From: Uranotaenia lowii
Taxonomy: Eukaryota > Arthropoda > Insecta > Diptera > Culicidae
Reading direction: 5' to 3'
Length of the DNA: 64,000 nt
NCBI RefSeq assembly: GCF_029784155.1
Contig: NC_073692.1
Span: 276,063,913-276,127,912, forward strand
Shown piece after piece: positions 50,010 to 59,462 of this stretch. Position 1 is the first letter of the stretch. Each line of letters opens with the position of its first letter. Position numbers and translations under genes: made by a program. The notes under the pieces are model-generated. The model did not search any database. It saw nothing but the letters and a program-made list of their open reading frames with translations, and was not told the origin of the DNA.

Positions 50010-51522
50010 TGTAACGAATTTTTCTTGCCTACAGTGACAGCAACTTGATTAAGGGCGCCACTTCCGGTTAGGAAGGTTTCCGTCACCAGTTCGAAAGCCG
50101 ACAAAAGGACTCTTGCTCAGGGCAGGTGTGAAGGTAATGGCTCGAAGGTACACTACAAAGTTGGCCCACGGTAAGCCCTAGCAATGATTACGGGGAAAAC
50201 TAATTCAAAATCAATAAAATTATAGCCACGCAAAACGAAAAAAACAATCCTGTGTCCAATGTGAGTAAATCAACCTTAAGCAGCTTCTACTTGCATGAAA
50301 GTTTTGCTTTTGAAAGACTTTGCCTACCCGTCAGGCGCATTACGGAGTGATTTAGAACACTTATGATTGTTCCTTACTGATGTTATATTCCTAGTAATCC
50401 TCAACTAGTAAAATGTTTAAGGAGCTCCTTCCTAGTGGCCTTAGTGTATCACAAATTTTACAAAGGTGGTTTTCTTAATTTTCTACCTGTTCTTCGGATC
50501 CTGTAGGTACTCACTGATTCGCCAGATAAACGTTATAGTGGTGTCGATCACACGTGGGTTTTGATGGAAACCTGGGAACGAAGGCGATGCCAAAATGCCA
50601 AGGGCCCGGGGGTATTCAAACCACAACCGAGTTACGTATGTGGTTCGCCGTCCTAGCTGATGAGTGGGGGCACCTTCCTAGTCCAGACTTGGACCCACGT
50701 TGACGCGGGTTCCTGTCAACGTTTCATGATTACATTACAGAATGATCATTGGTAATTACATTCACTACTCATTACCTTTCTTACTACGCTTACGCACACG
50801 AGCGTAGTATAATGTGATATCTTCCTTTGGCAGATATCCTTTTTGAGCGCGGTAACTACTATATAAGGAACACGTGATTAGTTACTGGTCTAACTTGAAC
50901 AACTACTTTCTAACGTACCCGAATATTTAGTAAATTATCTAGACCGTCAGAATAGTATTTTCAAATAACTTATTATTTGTATGGTTATTTCCTCTTACAT
51001 AAGCTAGAGTTACTATGCGACAATTTGGCTCATAGTTATCTTAAACCGCGATATTGCAATCTGGGTGGTTCGAAAAGCAACTTAACGCACTGAACGGTTT
51101 GGCTCATTCCAACAAAGTGGCAGACAAGTGGCTTTCATATCATTACTTGGATTGGAAGTCCAGCTTTGAAACAAAAGGATCGATTCTTTTGTCTTGACGT
51201 AGCCCCAGGAACCGATAACTTATCCGATATCAGAACTAGCTTATCCAATATACCAACTACCGGGAGCAAACCGTAAGCACACGGTGGAAACTGGAACCGT
51301 TTCAAATTGTGTCTCGGCTGGTTTTCAAATTTAGATGGCGCTATATGCTTCATACGTTTAAATATTAGAGTAGGGCGATACGTTTCGCCATATGTATTTT
51401 ATTAAGGTGGTTCGTTACTTTTATATTTATTTTAAGCAAAACTTTCGGATTTTATTTATTCAAAAGATTATTTATTTTTTTAACCAACCTTATCAACAAA
51501 TCAAGTTTGGTGGTTGGTTACA
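50010..51522 (-). repeat. 3' LTR of the Gypsy element
   Basis: Direct repeat of 59463-60975 with the same TG...CA ends. It is preceded in element orientation by the purine tract at 51523-51535. On its far side it abuts the ATGG target duplication (50006-50009). Confidence 0.95.
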
Positions 51523-51535
51523 CTCGCCCACCCTT
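51523..51535 (-). other. Polypurine tract
   Basis: On the minus strand AAGGGTGGGCGAG directly abuts the 3' LTR start TGTAAC. It is purine-rich with one T and one C, in the place where plus-strand DNA priming is expected. Confidence 0.65.
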
Positions 51536-51609
51536 GTAACAAAAAAAATTTTGAAGTTAGTAATATTTCGAAATTTTTTTTCCGATCTTTTTTTTTTTTC
51601 AAAATTTTG

Positions 51610-52764
51610 CTCCGGACGCGTTTCCACGTTTAAACTCACGGAGGTTAAAATTTGCTCTCCTGCCTCTTCATTTTTCTCCCGGGGGTGTTGCCACGTCTGA
51701 ACATCGCGGAGGTTTAAAATTTATTGTAATTTAAAATTTTCTCCGGACGCGTTGCCACGGTTGAAATCACGGAGGTTCAAATTTGGTCTCCTGCCTCTTC
51801 ACTTTTCTCCCGGGGGTGTTGCCACGTCTGAACATCGCGGAGGTATAAAATCTTCCTTTATTTATTTATTTTTTTTTTCATTTTTTTTTTTTTTTTTAAT
51901 AAATGTTTTTTTTCCCTAAATTTTTCTCCGGACGCGTTGCCGCGTTTAAAATCACGGAGGTTCTAATTTTCTCTCCTACCTCTTCACTTTTCTCCCGGGG
52001 GTGTTGCCACGTCTGAACATCGCGGAGGTTTAAAATTTCTTGTCAATTAAAATTTTCTCCGGACGCGTTGCCACGTTTGAAAACCTGGAGGTTTAAATTT
52101 GTTCTCCTACCTCTTCATTTTTCTCCCGGGGGTGTTGCCACGTCTGAACATCGCGGAGGTTTAAATTCTTCTTTTTTTTTTTTATATTTTTTTTTTTTTT
52201 TTTTTTTTTAAACTGTTTTCCCTAAATTTTCTCCGGACGCGTTGCCACGTTTGAAATCACGGAGGTTCGAATTTTCACTCCTGCCTCTTCACTTTTCTCC
52301 CGGGGGTGTTGCCACGTCTGAACATCGCGGAGGTTTAAAATTGGTATGTCATTAAAATTTTCTCCGGACGCGTTGCCACGTTTGAAAACCTGGAGGTTAA
52401 AATTTGTTCTCCTGCCTCTTCATTTTTCTCCCGGGGGTGTTGCCACGTCTGAACATCGCGGAGGTTTAAATTCTTCTTTTTTTTATATATATTTTTTTTT
52501 TTAACTGTTTTCCCTAAATTTTCTCCGGACGCGTTGCCACGTTCAAACTCACGGAGGTTTTAAATTTGTTCTCCTGCCTCTTCATTTTTCTCCCGGGGGT
52601 GTTGCCACGTCTGAACATCGCGGAGGTTTAAAATTTCCTGTTATTAAAAATTTTCTCCGGACGCGTTGCCACGTTTGAAAAACACGGAGGTTTTAAATTT
52701 GTTCTCCTGCCTCTTCACTTTTCTCCCGGGGGTGTTGCCACGTCTGAACATCGCGGAGGTTTAA
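51610..52764 (-). repeat. Higher-order tandem array in the retrotransposon 3' region
   Basis: CTCCGGACGCG recurs eight times (51610, 51741, 51926, 52057, 52231, 52362, 52523, 52655). Spacings alternate between about 131 bp and 161-185 bp, so the array is four dimers of about 300 bp. Each monomer has a block starting CTCCGGACGCG and a related block starting CTCCCGGGGGTG. Both continue GTTGCCACGT and end GGAGGTT, so most blocks can pair CTCC(G) with (C)GGAG. Poly-T linkers vary most. It lies between pol and the purine tract, where env would be in errantiviruses. Confidence 0.9.
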
Positions 52765-53588
52765 AACTACTTGTTATTATGGTTGTGCTTTTTATTTTAA
52801 CAATTTATATTCGCGTCTATATGATATGTATTAGTATTAGATTTTTCCGAACATACAAAAAAAAACTTATAAACTCAGGGATTCCTGATCAAGTCATATC
52901 GTATAAACTCAGATGTTTCTGATTAATTTTTACTCAGATCAATTTTCTGATTATTTACCACCAAATGCAGAATATGCACAGAATATATGTTATCTAAATA
53001 TTTTCTAGATTCGATATGCATTGTTTTTGAATCAGTTTAATTTAATTATCTTCAGACGCTACCAGTTTACTGAACCATCCTAATGATGGCAATATCGGTC
53101 AGCTCTACCGAGCGAACTGTCATCCAGTAAATTTTTCGTGTTTTCAAACTTCCGTTCAATATTGAAATGCTGAATAAAGGATTTTTATAAATTCGAATGA
53201 TTTTTAACGATAAAGCAGGTAATTAATGTTGAACTAATGTGTCTTGACTTTTGTTTCTTTTTTTCAGGTTATTTAATATTTACAAAGAGTGTTAGAACAC
53301 TAGAATGAACAAAAATAGAGATCTGAGAGAAAAAAAAATTTTGGTTGAAAACTTTGGTTAAAACTATGACTAATCAAAATTAAAGAAAAAAAACTCCAAA
53401 AATAAATAAGATGGGATGAAAAAGAATGAAAAGAAGAAAAATATATTTATTTACGCAACGTGAGAAACTCCTGCTGTTCCTGTGCTCACTCTATTGCCAG
53501 ATTTCCTTGAAGGAGTTTGTTTTTTTTTTTGTTGTTGTTTCGTTGATGTGCCTTGGCAAGGACATCGTCATAGCTGAGATAATTCTGT
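52765..53588 (-). other. Unassigned retrotransposon stretch after pol
   Basis: About 820 bp between the pol stop and the tandem array. I see no frame resembling env and no repeat of its own. It is AT-rich and inside the element. Confidence 0.6.
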
Positions 53589-56500
53589 TTACGATCGTTT
53601 CAAAAAGGAACCATGATAGTTCCCAGGGATTTTCCTGCCATTTAGATCTTCCAGTGCGTAAGAGTTGGATCCTAAAACCGCACTGACGCGGACTTTTGTA
53701 AATTTTGGTGCGAATTTACCGACGAAGTTTTTCTCTTTATTCGAGAGCTGAATGTTTTTCTTGTATACAATTTCGCCCTTCTCAAAAATGTGCTTATCGT
53801 TGGAACGAAGATTGTAACTGTTGCTATACTTCTTGTAAGCCTTTGCCAGATTATCTTTAACGGTTTCGTACACACTGTTCATCAGCTGATGCCGGTCCGG
53901 ATCCTCAGTCGCCTGACCGAAATTCTCGTCGCGCATGGTTTCAAATTGTTGACCATTTTCAATCATATTCCGACCGAAATTAACGAAATATGGCGTAAAC
54001 CCGGTACTGTCGTGGACCGTTGTACATATCGCTTTAGCTATTTGTGGCACCGACTCATCCCAGTCGCGGTGTTCACTCTTTTTGTTAAGGGTGCACCGGA
54101 TAGCGGTAACAATCACCCTATTGACCCGCTCTGTTGGATTAGGACTAGGATGGTACACGGGAAGGTTCCAGTGAGTGGTACCATATTTGCGCAGCATTTG
54201 TTCGAATTGGTTTGCCTTAAACACCTGAGCGTTATCTGTGATGCAAACGGCAGGTGCGCCGAATAAATTGAATACCACATTTTCAACGAATGCGCACACC
54301 GATGGAGTGGTGGCAGCCCTCATACATTGTACGAGCGTGAACTTAGAGAAGAAGTCACACACTACAAGGACCCATATGTTCCCACGTTTAGATCGAGGGT
54401 AAGGCCCGAGGAAATCCATGGAGATGAGCTCCCAGGGACGAGTGCACAACTTCTGCTGACCACATTTGGGCGTAACATTCGCATTTGGCGTTTTTGATTC
54501 GCGACATACTTCGCACTTCGAACAAAACCGTTTTACATCGGAGTACATGTGAGGCCAATAAAAGCGTTCTCTCAGCTTTGCAAGGATTTTTAAAGAACCA
54601 AGATGAGCTTCTTCGTGAACGGCCTTCACAAGATCTTGACGTTGTTCGAGAGGTATAACCTCCTTCCATTTAGAACCCGGATCTTCTAACCCAGACACAT
54701 TGGAGATATATTTAAACAATCTATCGTCGTATACTTTGAAATCGGAGTATCGAGAAGGGTGAAGTGTGGCCATCCTTTTAAGTTGTTCAACGTAGTCATC
54801 CACAGGTTTGATTCCAATGGAATTTACTGCTCTAGACAGTGCATCGGCGGGAACGTTCTCTGACCCCTTTTTGTATTGAAGGGTAACGTCGTACTTTGAG
54901 AGCTTAAGAGCCCATCTCGCGATTCGAGCTGACTTGCTATCAATGGACATGCTTTTTAAGAAGGTGAGGCTCATAGCATCTGTCTGAACAATGAATGATG
55001 TTCCTTCAACAAAGTGCTTGAAGTTCTCAATACTCAAGAGGACCGCTAAACACTCTCGCTCGGTTGCGCTGTACCGCCTCTGTGTACTTGAGAGTTTCTT
55101 CGAGAAATATGCGATTGGCTTACGGTCACCGTTCTGTTCTTGAACCAAAACTGCACCGATAGCCAAATCCGAACTATCGGTTTCAATTATGAAGGGCAAA
55201 GTGAAATCGGGGTTCGATAGTATCGGTGCCGATACTAGTGCCGTTTTCAGTTGGTTTAAGGCCAGTTCAGCTTCAGGAGTCCAATTGAACTTTTTACGGT
55301 CTTTTTTAAGAAGGTTCGTTATTGGCGTGGTGATGTTAGAGTAATTATTAATAAATTTTTGGTAGAAGCCCGCCAACCCCAATAAACGACGAACATCTTT
55401 GATCGTTTTGGGTGCGGGGTAATCTAGGACAGGTTGGATTTTGCTGACATCCATGGAAATGCCTTTTTCCGACAGAACATAGCCCAAATAACGGATCTCC
55501 GTCTGACAGAATTTACTTTTTTGTAAATTAATAGTTAGACCTGCATTTCGAAGTCTGAGTGCAACGATATCAATTAGCCTTACATGTTCTTCAAAAGTAT
55601 TTCCCAGAATGATGATGTCGTCTAGGTACACGTAAACATGTGGTTCTAGGTCGTGTCCCAAGACGATAGACATTAGTCTCATCATTCCAGCTGGGGCATT
55701 TCGAATACCATATGGCATCACGCAGAACCTAAATAATCCTCGATTGGTTCGGAAGGCTGTTTTATCCTTGGAGGAATCGGACAACCCTACTTGATAATAG
55801 GCTTCGGAAAGATCTATCACGGTGAAGTATCTAGATTTTTCTATTCGCTGTAAGATTCCTATCATGTTAGGAAAAGGAAATTCATCTTTACGGGTGCATT
55901 CGTTTAACTTTCGCGAGTCTAAGCATATTCGCCATTTTCCATTGGCCTTCTTTACAGGAAGTAACGGGTTGATGAAGTCAACCGCTCCGTGACATTCTTC
56001 GATTACTCCTAATGATTTCATTCGCTCAATTTCGGTATCGATTACTTTTTCAATGACCGGGGACCATCGATAGTAAGGAACCTTTCGAGGTTCAGATCCG
56101 GGGATAAGCTCAATCTCATGTTTCATGAGATGAGTTCTCCCGAAATTACCTTCGTAGGTCGCGGGTAATTTTTTTACCACTTCAAACAGGGCTTGTCGCT
56201 CTTGTGGGTTTAAGTTGTGACCTGTCTCCAGATCTTCAGCTCTTTGGATCGTATTCTTAGGCAACTCGACGGTAGGTATTTCGAGGCTTTCATCATGCTC
56301 GATTTCGGTTAACGGTTCAAAAAATGGTACAGGCGGCTCTAATTGAAATTGAACCTTGCCCTTGCAATCGGTGTTACAATTTTCGACACAGTATATGCCA
56401 GGTTTATTTTGAGCACGTTCTTCTGTAACTGAAGAATCTGAACTTTCAAATGAATCAGAACGAGTAACAAGGTGAAAATTGAACTTATTGAGGAAGTCTA

Positions 56501-56879
56501 TTCCCAAAATAAGATCTTTGGTTACTTCTGGCACCACTACTGTTGGGATGACATGGGTAACGGATGCAAAAGTGTATGGGATATTCACGTATCCTAAGCA
56601 TCGATAGGCTGTACCGTCAGCCGTAGAAATTTGGAGGGACAGAGGGTGGATTTCTAAGCCAAGACGATCAATTAATTCTGTGGAACTAATGACCGAGATG
56701 CTTGCCCCGGTATCAGCAAGACCTTCAATGCTTTCTGATAAAATTTGGACAGTTAAATGTGGACATCGATGAAAAGAAGTACTTATTTTAAAGATTTGAT
56801 TAAAATAGTTATAGGGCTTATTGGGAATCTCAATATTGTTTCGAGGTAAGGGATTCCCGAACTCAACCTCGTTTATGAG
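53589..56879 (-). CDS. pol: Pol polyprotein (PR-RT-RNase H-integrase)
   Basis: Open in the -1 frame relative to gag, probably made as a Gag-Pol fusion by frameshifting. The protease motif D-T-G-A lies at 56703-56714. Numbering from the GTG codon at 56588, the RT palm has VIDLSEAY near 257-264 and YLDD at 321-324. RNase H has D471, E512, D537 and D582. The integrase zinc region has H658, H662, C692 and C695. The integrase core D725, D785, E820 gives DD35E spacing. The C-terminal GKFAPKF near 957-963 resembles a worn GPY/F module. All main catalytic residues are present and no stop or frameshift interrupts about 1,100 codons. The stop TAA is at 53589-53591. It makes element cDNA and integrates it in the nucleus. 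Confidence 0.95.
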   Translation of the reverse strand, partial: LINEVEFGNPLPRNNIEIPNKPYNYFNQIFKISTSFHRCPHLTVQILSESIEGLADTGASISVISSTELIDRLGLEIHPLSLQISTADGTAYRCLGYVNIPYTFASVTHVIPTVVVPEVTKDLILGIDFLNKFNFHLVTRSDSFESSDSSVTEERAQNKPGIYCVENCNTDCKGKVQFQLEPPVPFFEPLTEIEHDESLEIPTVELPKNTIQRAEDLETGHNLNPQERQALFEVVKKLPATYEGNFGRTHLMKHEIELIPGSEPRKVPYYRWSPVIEKVIDTEIERMKSLGVIEECHGAVDFINPLLPVKKANGKWRICLDSRKLNECTRKDEFPFPNMIGILQRIEKSRYFTVIDLSEAYYQVGLSDSSKDKTAFRTNRGLFRFCVMPYGIRNAPAGMMRLMSIVLGHDLEPHVYVYLDDIIILGNTFEEHVRLIDIVALRLRNAGLTINLQKSKFCQTEIRYLGYVLSEKGISMDVSKIQPVLDYPAPKTIKDVRRLLGLAGFYQKFINNYSNITTPITNLLKKDRKKFNWTPEAELALNQLKTALVSAPILSNPDFTLPFIIETDSSDLAIGAVLVQEQNGDRKPIAYFSKKLSSTQRRYSATERECLAVLLSIENFKHFVEGTSFIVQTDAMSLTFLKSMSIDSKSARIARWALKLSKYDVTLQYKKGSENVPADALSRAVNSIGIKPVDDYVEQLKRMATLHPSRYSDFKVYDDRLFKYISNVSGLEDPGSKWKEVIPLEQRQDLVKAVHEEAHLGSLKILAKLRERFYWPHMYSDVKRFCSKCEVCRESKTPNANVTPKCGQQKLCTRPWELISMDFLGPYPRSKRGNIWVLVVCDFFSKFTLVQCMRAATTPSVCAFVENVVFNLFGAPAVCITDNAQVFKANQFEQMLRKYGTTHWNLPVYHPSPNPTERVNRVIVTAIRCTLNKKSEHRDWDESVPQIAKAICTTVHDSTGFTPYFVNFGRNMIENGQQFETMRDENFGQATEDPDRHQLMNSVYETVKDNLAKAYKKYSNSYNLRSNDKHIFEKGEIVYKKNIQLSNKEKNFVGKFAPKFTKVRVSAVLGSNSYALEDLNGRKIPGNYHGSFLKRS

Positions 56880-59116
56880 TTTTTTTGAGCAGTGTTGGAA
56901 CCTGCCAGGTTATGTCGATTTGGACAGTTGTTAGCAACGGTGTCCATAAATCCGCAAACGTGACAAAATCTACGTTTTGCTTCTTTACAATCACGCCACA
57001 CATGGTCGGCGTTTCCGCAGTTCCAACATTGTCTAGCACTCGAATTTTGATTCGACCAGCGTGGTGGTTCTCGATTATCATTTCGAGGGTATGGTTTAGG
57101 GCCAGGGTTTTGAAGCATGTATACTTCTTCATCTTCACCAGTGAAGTCATTAAGATAGCATTTGTCGATGTCAACTTGATTGATACCAGGTCTCGAGTTC
57201 CCAGAGTGGTACAGATGTGGTTCTACCGCATCAAGACGGAAACACATTTGAGCTAGGTGTTCAATCGACATTATTTGTTCTAACGCCAATCGCCTTTTAT
57301 ATGACATCTTCATATTTTCGACTATTATTTCGTATTTGTCGTAGTCAGACATTTTTCGGTTCATGCGCGAGGCGTACATTTCCATGTCTGTTAAATATGC
57401 ACTAAAAAGTTCATTGGGTCGTTGTTTGCGATTTCGCATTTCCTCTTTAATCATTCGATCTCGGTTCGGATTATCGTATCGCAGTTTCAGATAAGATTCC
57501 AAAACTTCCCAGGAATAGAACTTTTCTTCGTAGGTGGTATACCACGCGTATGCACCTTCTTTGAAAAGCAAATGGGCATGCATTCGTAGCTCGGATTTTG
57601 ATATGCCATAAGACCGACACAGAATATCGATCTGTCGAAGAAAATCTGTAACAGGCACTAAATTGTTATCTCCAGAGAATTTTGGCCACTTTTCAATAAT
57701 ATTGCATTGTTGGTGTGGCATACGATGGTGACTCGTTTGATTTGATAAGTTCAACGGTCGGAAAGGTGGTTGTTGGGTATTTAGAGGTTGGGAAAAATGG
57801 GTGTTTACGGGATCATACGGATTGGGTAATGACTGAATTCTCAGATTGTTTAGAGGTGTTGATTGACTATTATGGTCCTGAAGGTGTTGGCCGGAAAGTT
57901 GTAAGGGCGGGCCCAAATCGAACGGTACGGAATTTTGAAATCTGGCAAATGGCTCATAGATTCTAGGATCTTCTTTTTTTTCAGGTAGCCGATCATCTAA
58001 AAGATTGAGGTAGTTCAGTCGCCTGGCAAGATTGTTTTCTTCTTGGCTGGGATTTGTGTAATCAACAGCAGGTCTAAGGATTTCCTTTACACAAGCCTGT
58101 ACGTACGCATCGATTTCTGAGACATGAACAAATTCATTTGAAGCCGTTTTGGCCAGTAATGGACTAACTTTAGGAACTGTGCCAAATTTTCGTTCGCTCT
58201 GCTGAACTGAGTCTACGTTAGGAAATAAATCTTTCAAATCATCACCAGTGCGGTTTAAAGAAGGCTCTCGGGATATATCAATAAGATCCGCTTCGTTTTG
58301 TTTTTCAATGTTAGGTGAAACTTTAGTTTGAGCTTCTTTTTTAGATTGCTCATGATGGTTATTAAACGATGGATACTCATTAACCCATTCCACTTTAGTT
58401 TGAACTGGTTTTGCCAACGTTTCTCGGGACACGCCAAGTTCAGCCCATCTACCTTCGCTAAGCGTATGCACGATGGATTTAAAAATAAGTTTTTTTGGAA
58501 TTGTACCCGTATATGGTTTTGGATTTTCTGGATCTGGTACTAGAAATTTTGACCTTTCCTTATTTGATTCTGCACCAGTCGCTTCATGGAATTCAAATGT
58601 CCGGTGATTTTCTTCAAATGGTGTGGAGTTTTTCCGCTCATCTACCATTAATGGCCTAACGTTTGAAGGCCGACTAGAAATGTTATCTTCAATCATGGAT
58701 AGCTGCTGAATCACGTGTTCAAAATCTACACGATAGTACTCACGGGTAAGTCTTGCAATCAAGTCTAGTAATAGCTGTACATTTGACTGCTGCACCAGAT
58801 CTTTCGGGACACCCCGTATCAATCTCATGTGATAGTGAACGAGACGGGATAAGAATTTAGATCGTATGTGTTTAGGAGGATTCTGCGCGAGGGCAACTCC
58901 TATCTGTTGTAGTTCATAAGGGATTCTTTCAAAATCGATTGACATCCCTTCATGTGAAATTTTTAAGGCATCTTTAGCACTTTCAGACCTCAGCAGATTA
59001 CGCAATATGCGACAACGAGTCTCAATCGACCCCACTATGGGTTGATCACGAATAAGTAGCTCATAATTAAGTTCTTCTTCTTGGAGATCATTAGCATTTA
59101 AATGGTATAGATCCAT
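56873..59116 (-). CDS. gag: Gag polyprotein of the Gypsy element
   Basis: A 747-residue frame that starts about 320 bp after the primer site. It would form the cytoplasmic virus-like particle that packages element RNA. Roughly the first 450 residues are polar and low in recognisable motifs. Residues from about 480 to 650 (from around WPKFSGD) look like a retrotransposon capsid region, with AYAWY- and YLKLRYDN-type patterns. The C-terminus carries a CCHC zinc knuckle at 697-710 (C-x2-C-x4-H-x4-C). A second copy at 718-731 has Thr where His is expected. The frame ends TAA at 56873-56875, just after the slippery heptamer, so Gag is the unshifted product. At 747 residues it is long for an insect Gypsy Gag. 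The first in-frame ATG downstream of the primer site is taken as the start. Confidence 0.9.
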   Translation of the reverse strand: MDLYHLNANDLQEEELNYELLIRDQPIVGSIETRCRILRNLLRSESAKDALKISHEGMSIDFERIPYELQQIGVALAQNPPKHIRSKFLSRLVHYHMRLIRGVPKDLVQQSNVQLLLDLIARLTREYYRVDFEHVIQQLSMIEDNISSRPSNVRPLMVDERKNSTPFEENHRTFEFHEATGAESNKERSKFLVPDPENPKPYTGTIPKKLIFKSIVHTLSEGRWAELGVSRETLAKPVQTKVEWVNEYPSFNNHHEQSKKEAQTKVSPNIEKQNEADLIDISREPSLNRTGDDLKDLFPNVDSVQQSERKFGTVPKVSPLLAKTASNEFVHVSEIDAYVQACVKEILRPAVDYTNPSQEENNLARRLNYLNLLDDRLPEKKEDPRIYEPFARFQNSVPFDLGPPLQLSGQHLQDHNSQSTPLNNLRIQSLPNPYDPVNTHFSQPLNTQQPPFRPLNLSNQTSHHRMPHQQCNIIEKWPKFSGDNNLVPVTDFLRQIDILCRSYGISKSELRMHAHLLFKEGAYAWYTTYEEKFYSWEVLESYLKLRYDNPNRDRMIKEEMRNRKQRPNELFSAYLTDMEMYASRMNRKMSDYDKYEIIVENMKMSYKRRLALEQIMSIEHLAQMCFRLDAVEPHLYHSGNSRPGINQVDIDKCYLNDFTGEDEEVYMLQNPGPKPYPRNDNREPPRWSNQNSSARQCWNCGNADHVWRDCKEAKRRFCHVCGFMDTVANNCPNRHNLAGSNTAQKNS
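56879..56885 (-). promoter_or_regulatory. -1 ribosomal frameshift slippery site
   Basis: On the minus strand the heptamer A-AAA-AAC lies in the gag reading phase, with the X-XXY-YYZ arrangement, two codons before the gag stop. The pol frame is offset by -1 and is open from 56909 (just after an in-frame TAA) through this site. gag and pol therefore overlap by about 35 nt, and the heptamer sits inside the overlap. Confidence 0.85.
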
Positions 59117-59440
59117 TTTTTTTAATTATAAAAGTAACAACCAATAAAAATATTAGCAAATGACTTAATTCGATGATAATGAAAACTATTAGTTAATTAA
59201 TTATAGAGAGGAAAAAAAACTAAATGTATGTAATTCAATAAAGTAAATAATAAGGTCTTGATTTCAAAATTAAGAAGCTGAAAACGAGACAAAAGAAATG
59301 CAAGTCACACAATAACTTCAACCTAAAAATCAATTCTAACCTAGTTTTCTATTTAAATTATTAAATCTATTAAATAAGAAGCACAACCAAATCAATTCAA
59401 CTTTTCTTTTTTTAAAATTACTGCTTTTAACTTCTGTCGG

Positions 59441-59458
59441 GCCCCACGTTGGGCGCCA
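59441..59458 (-). other. Primer binding site for tRNA-Lys(CUU)
   Basis: On the minus strand the 18 nt TGGCGCCCAACGTGGGGC begin four bases after the 5' LTR. They are exactly complementary to the 3' terminus (with CCA) of eukaryotic tRNA-Lys(CUU), as I know that tRNA. Position and perfect match make this the minus-strand primer site for reverse transcription. Confidence 0.9.
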
Positions 59459-59462
59459 AATT

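Noticed and set aside
51135..51353. 72-codon frame, identical at 60588-60806
   Set aside because: It lies wholly in the LTR and is duplicated with it; no domain or initiation context supports a gene.
53790..54266. 158-codon plus-strand frame
   Set aside because: Antisense shadow of the integrase region of pol.
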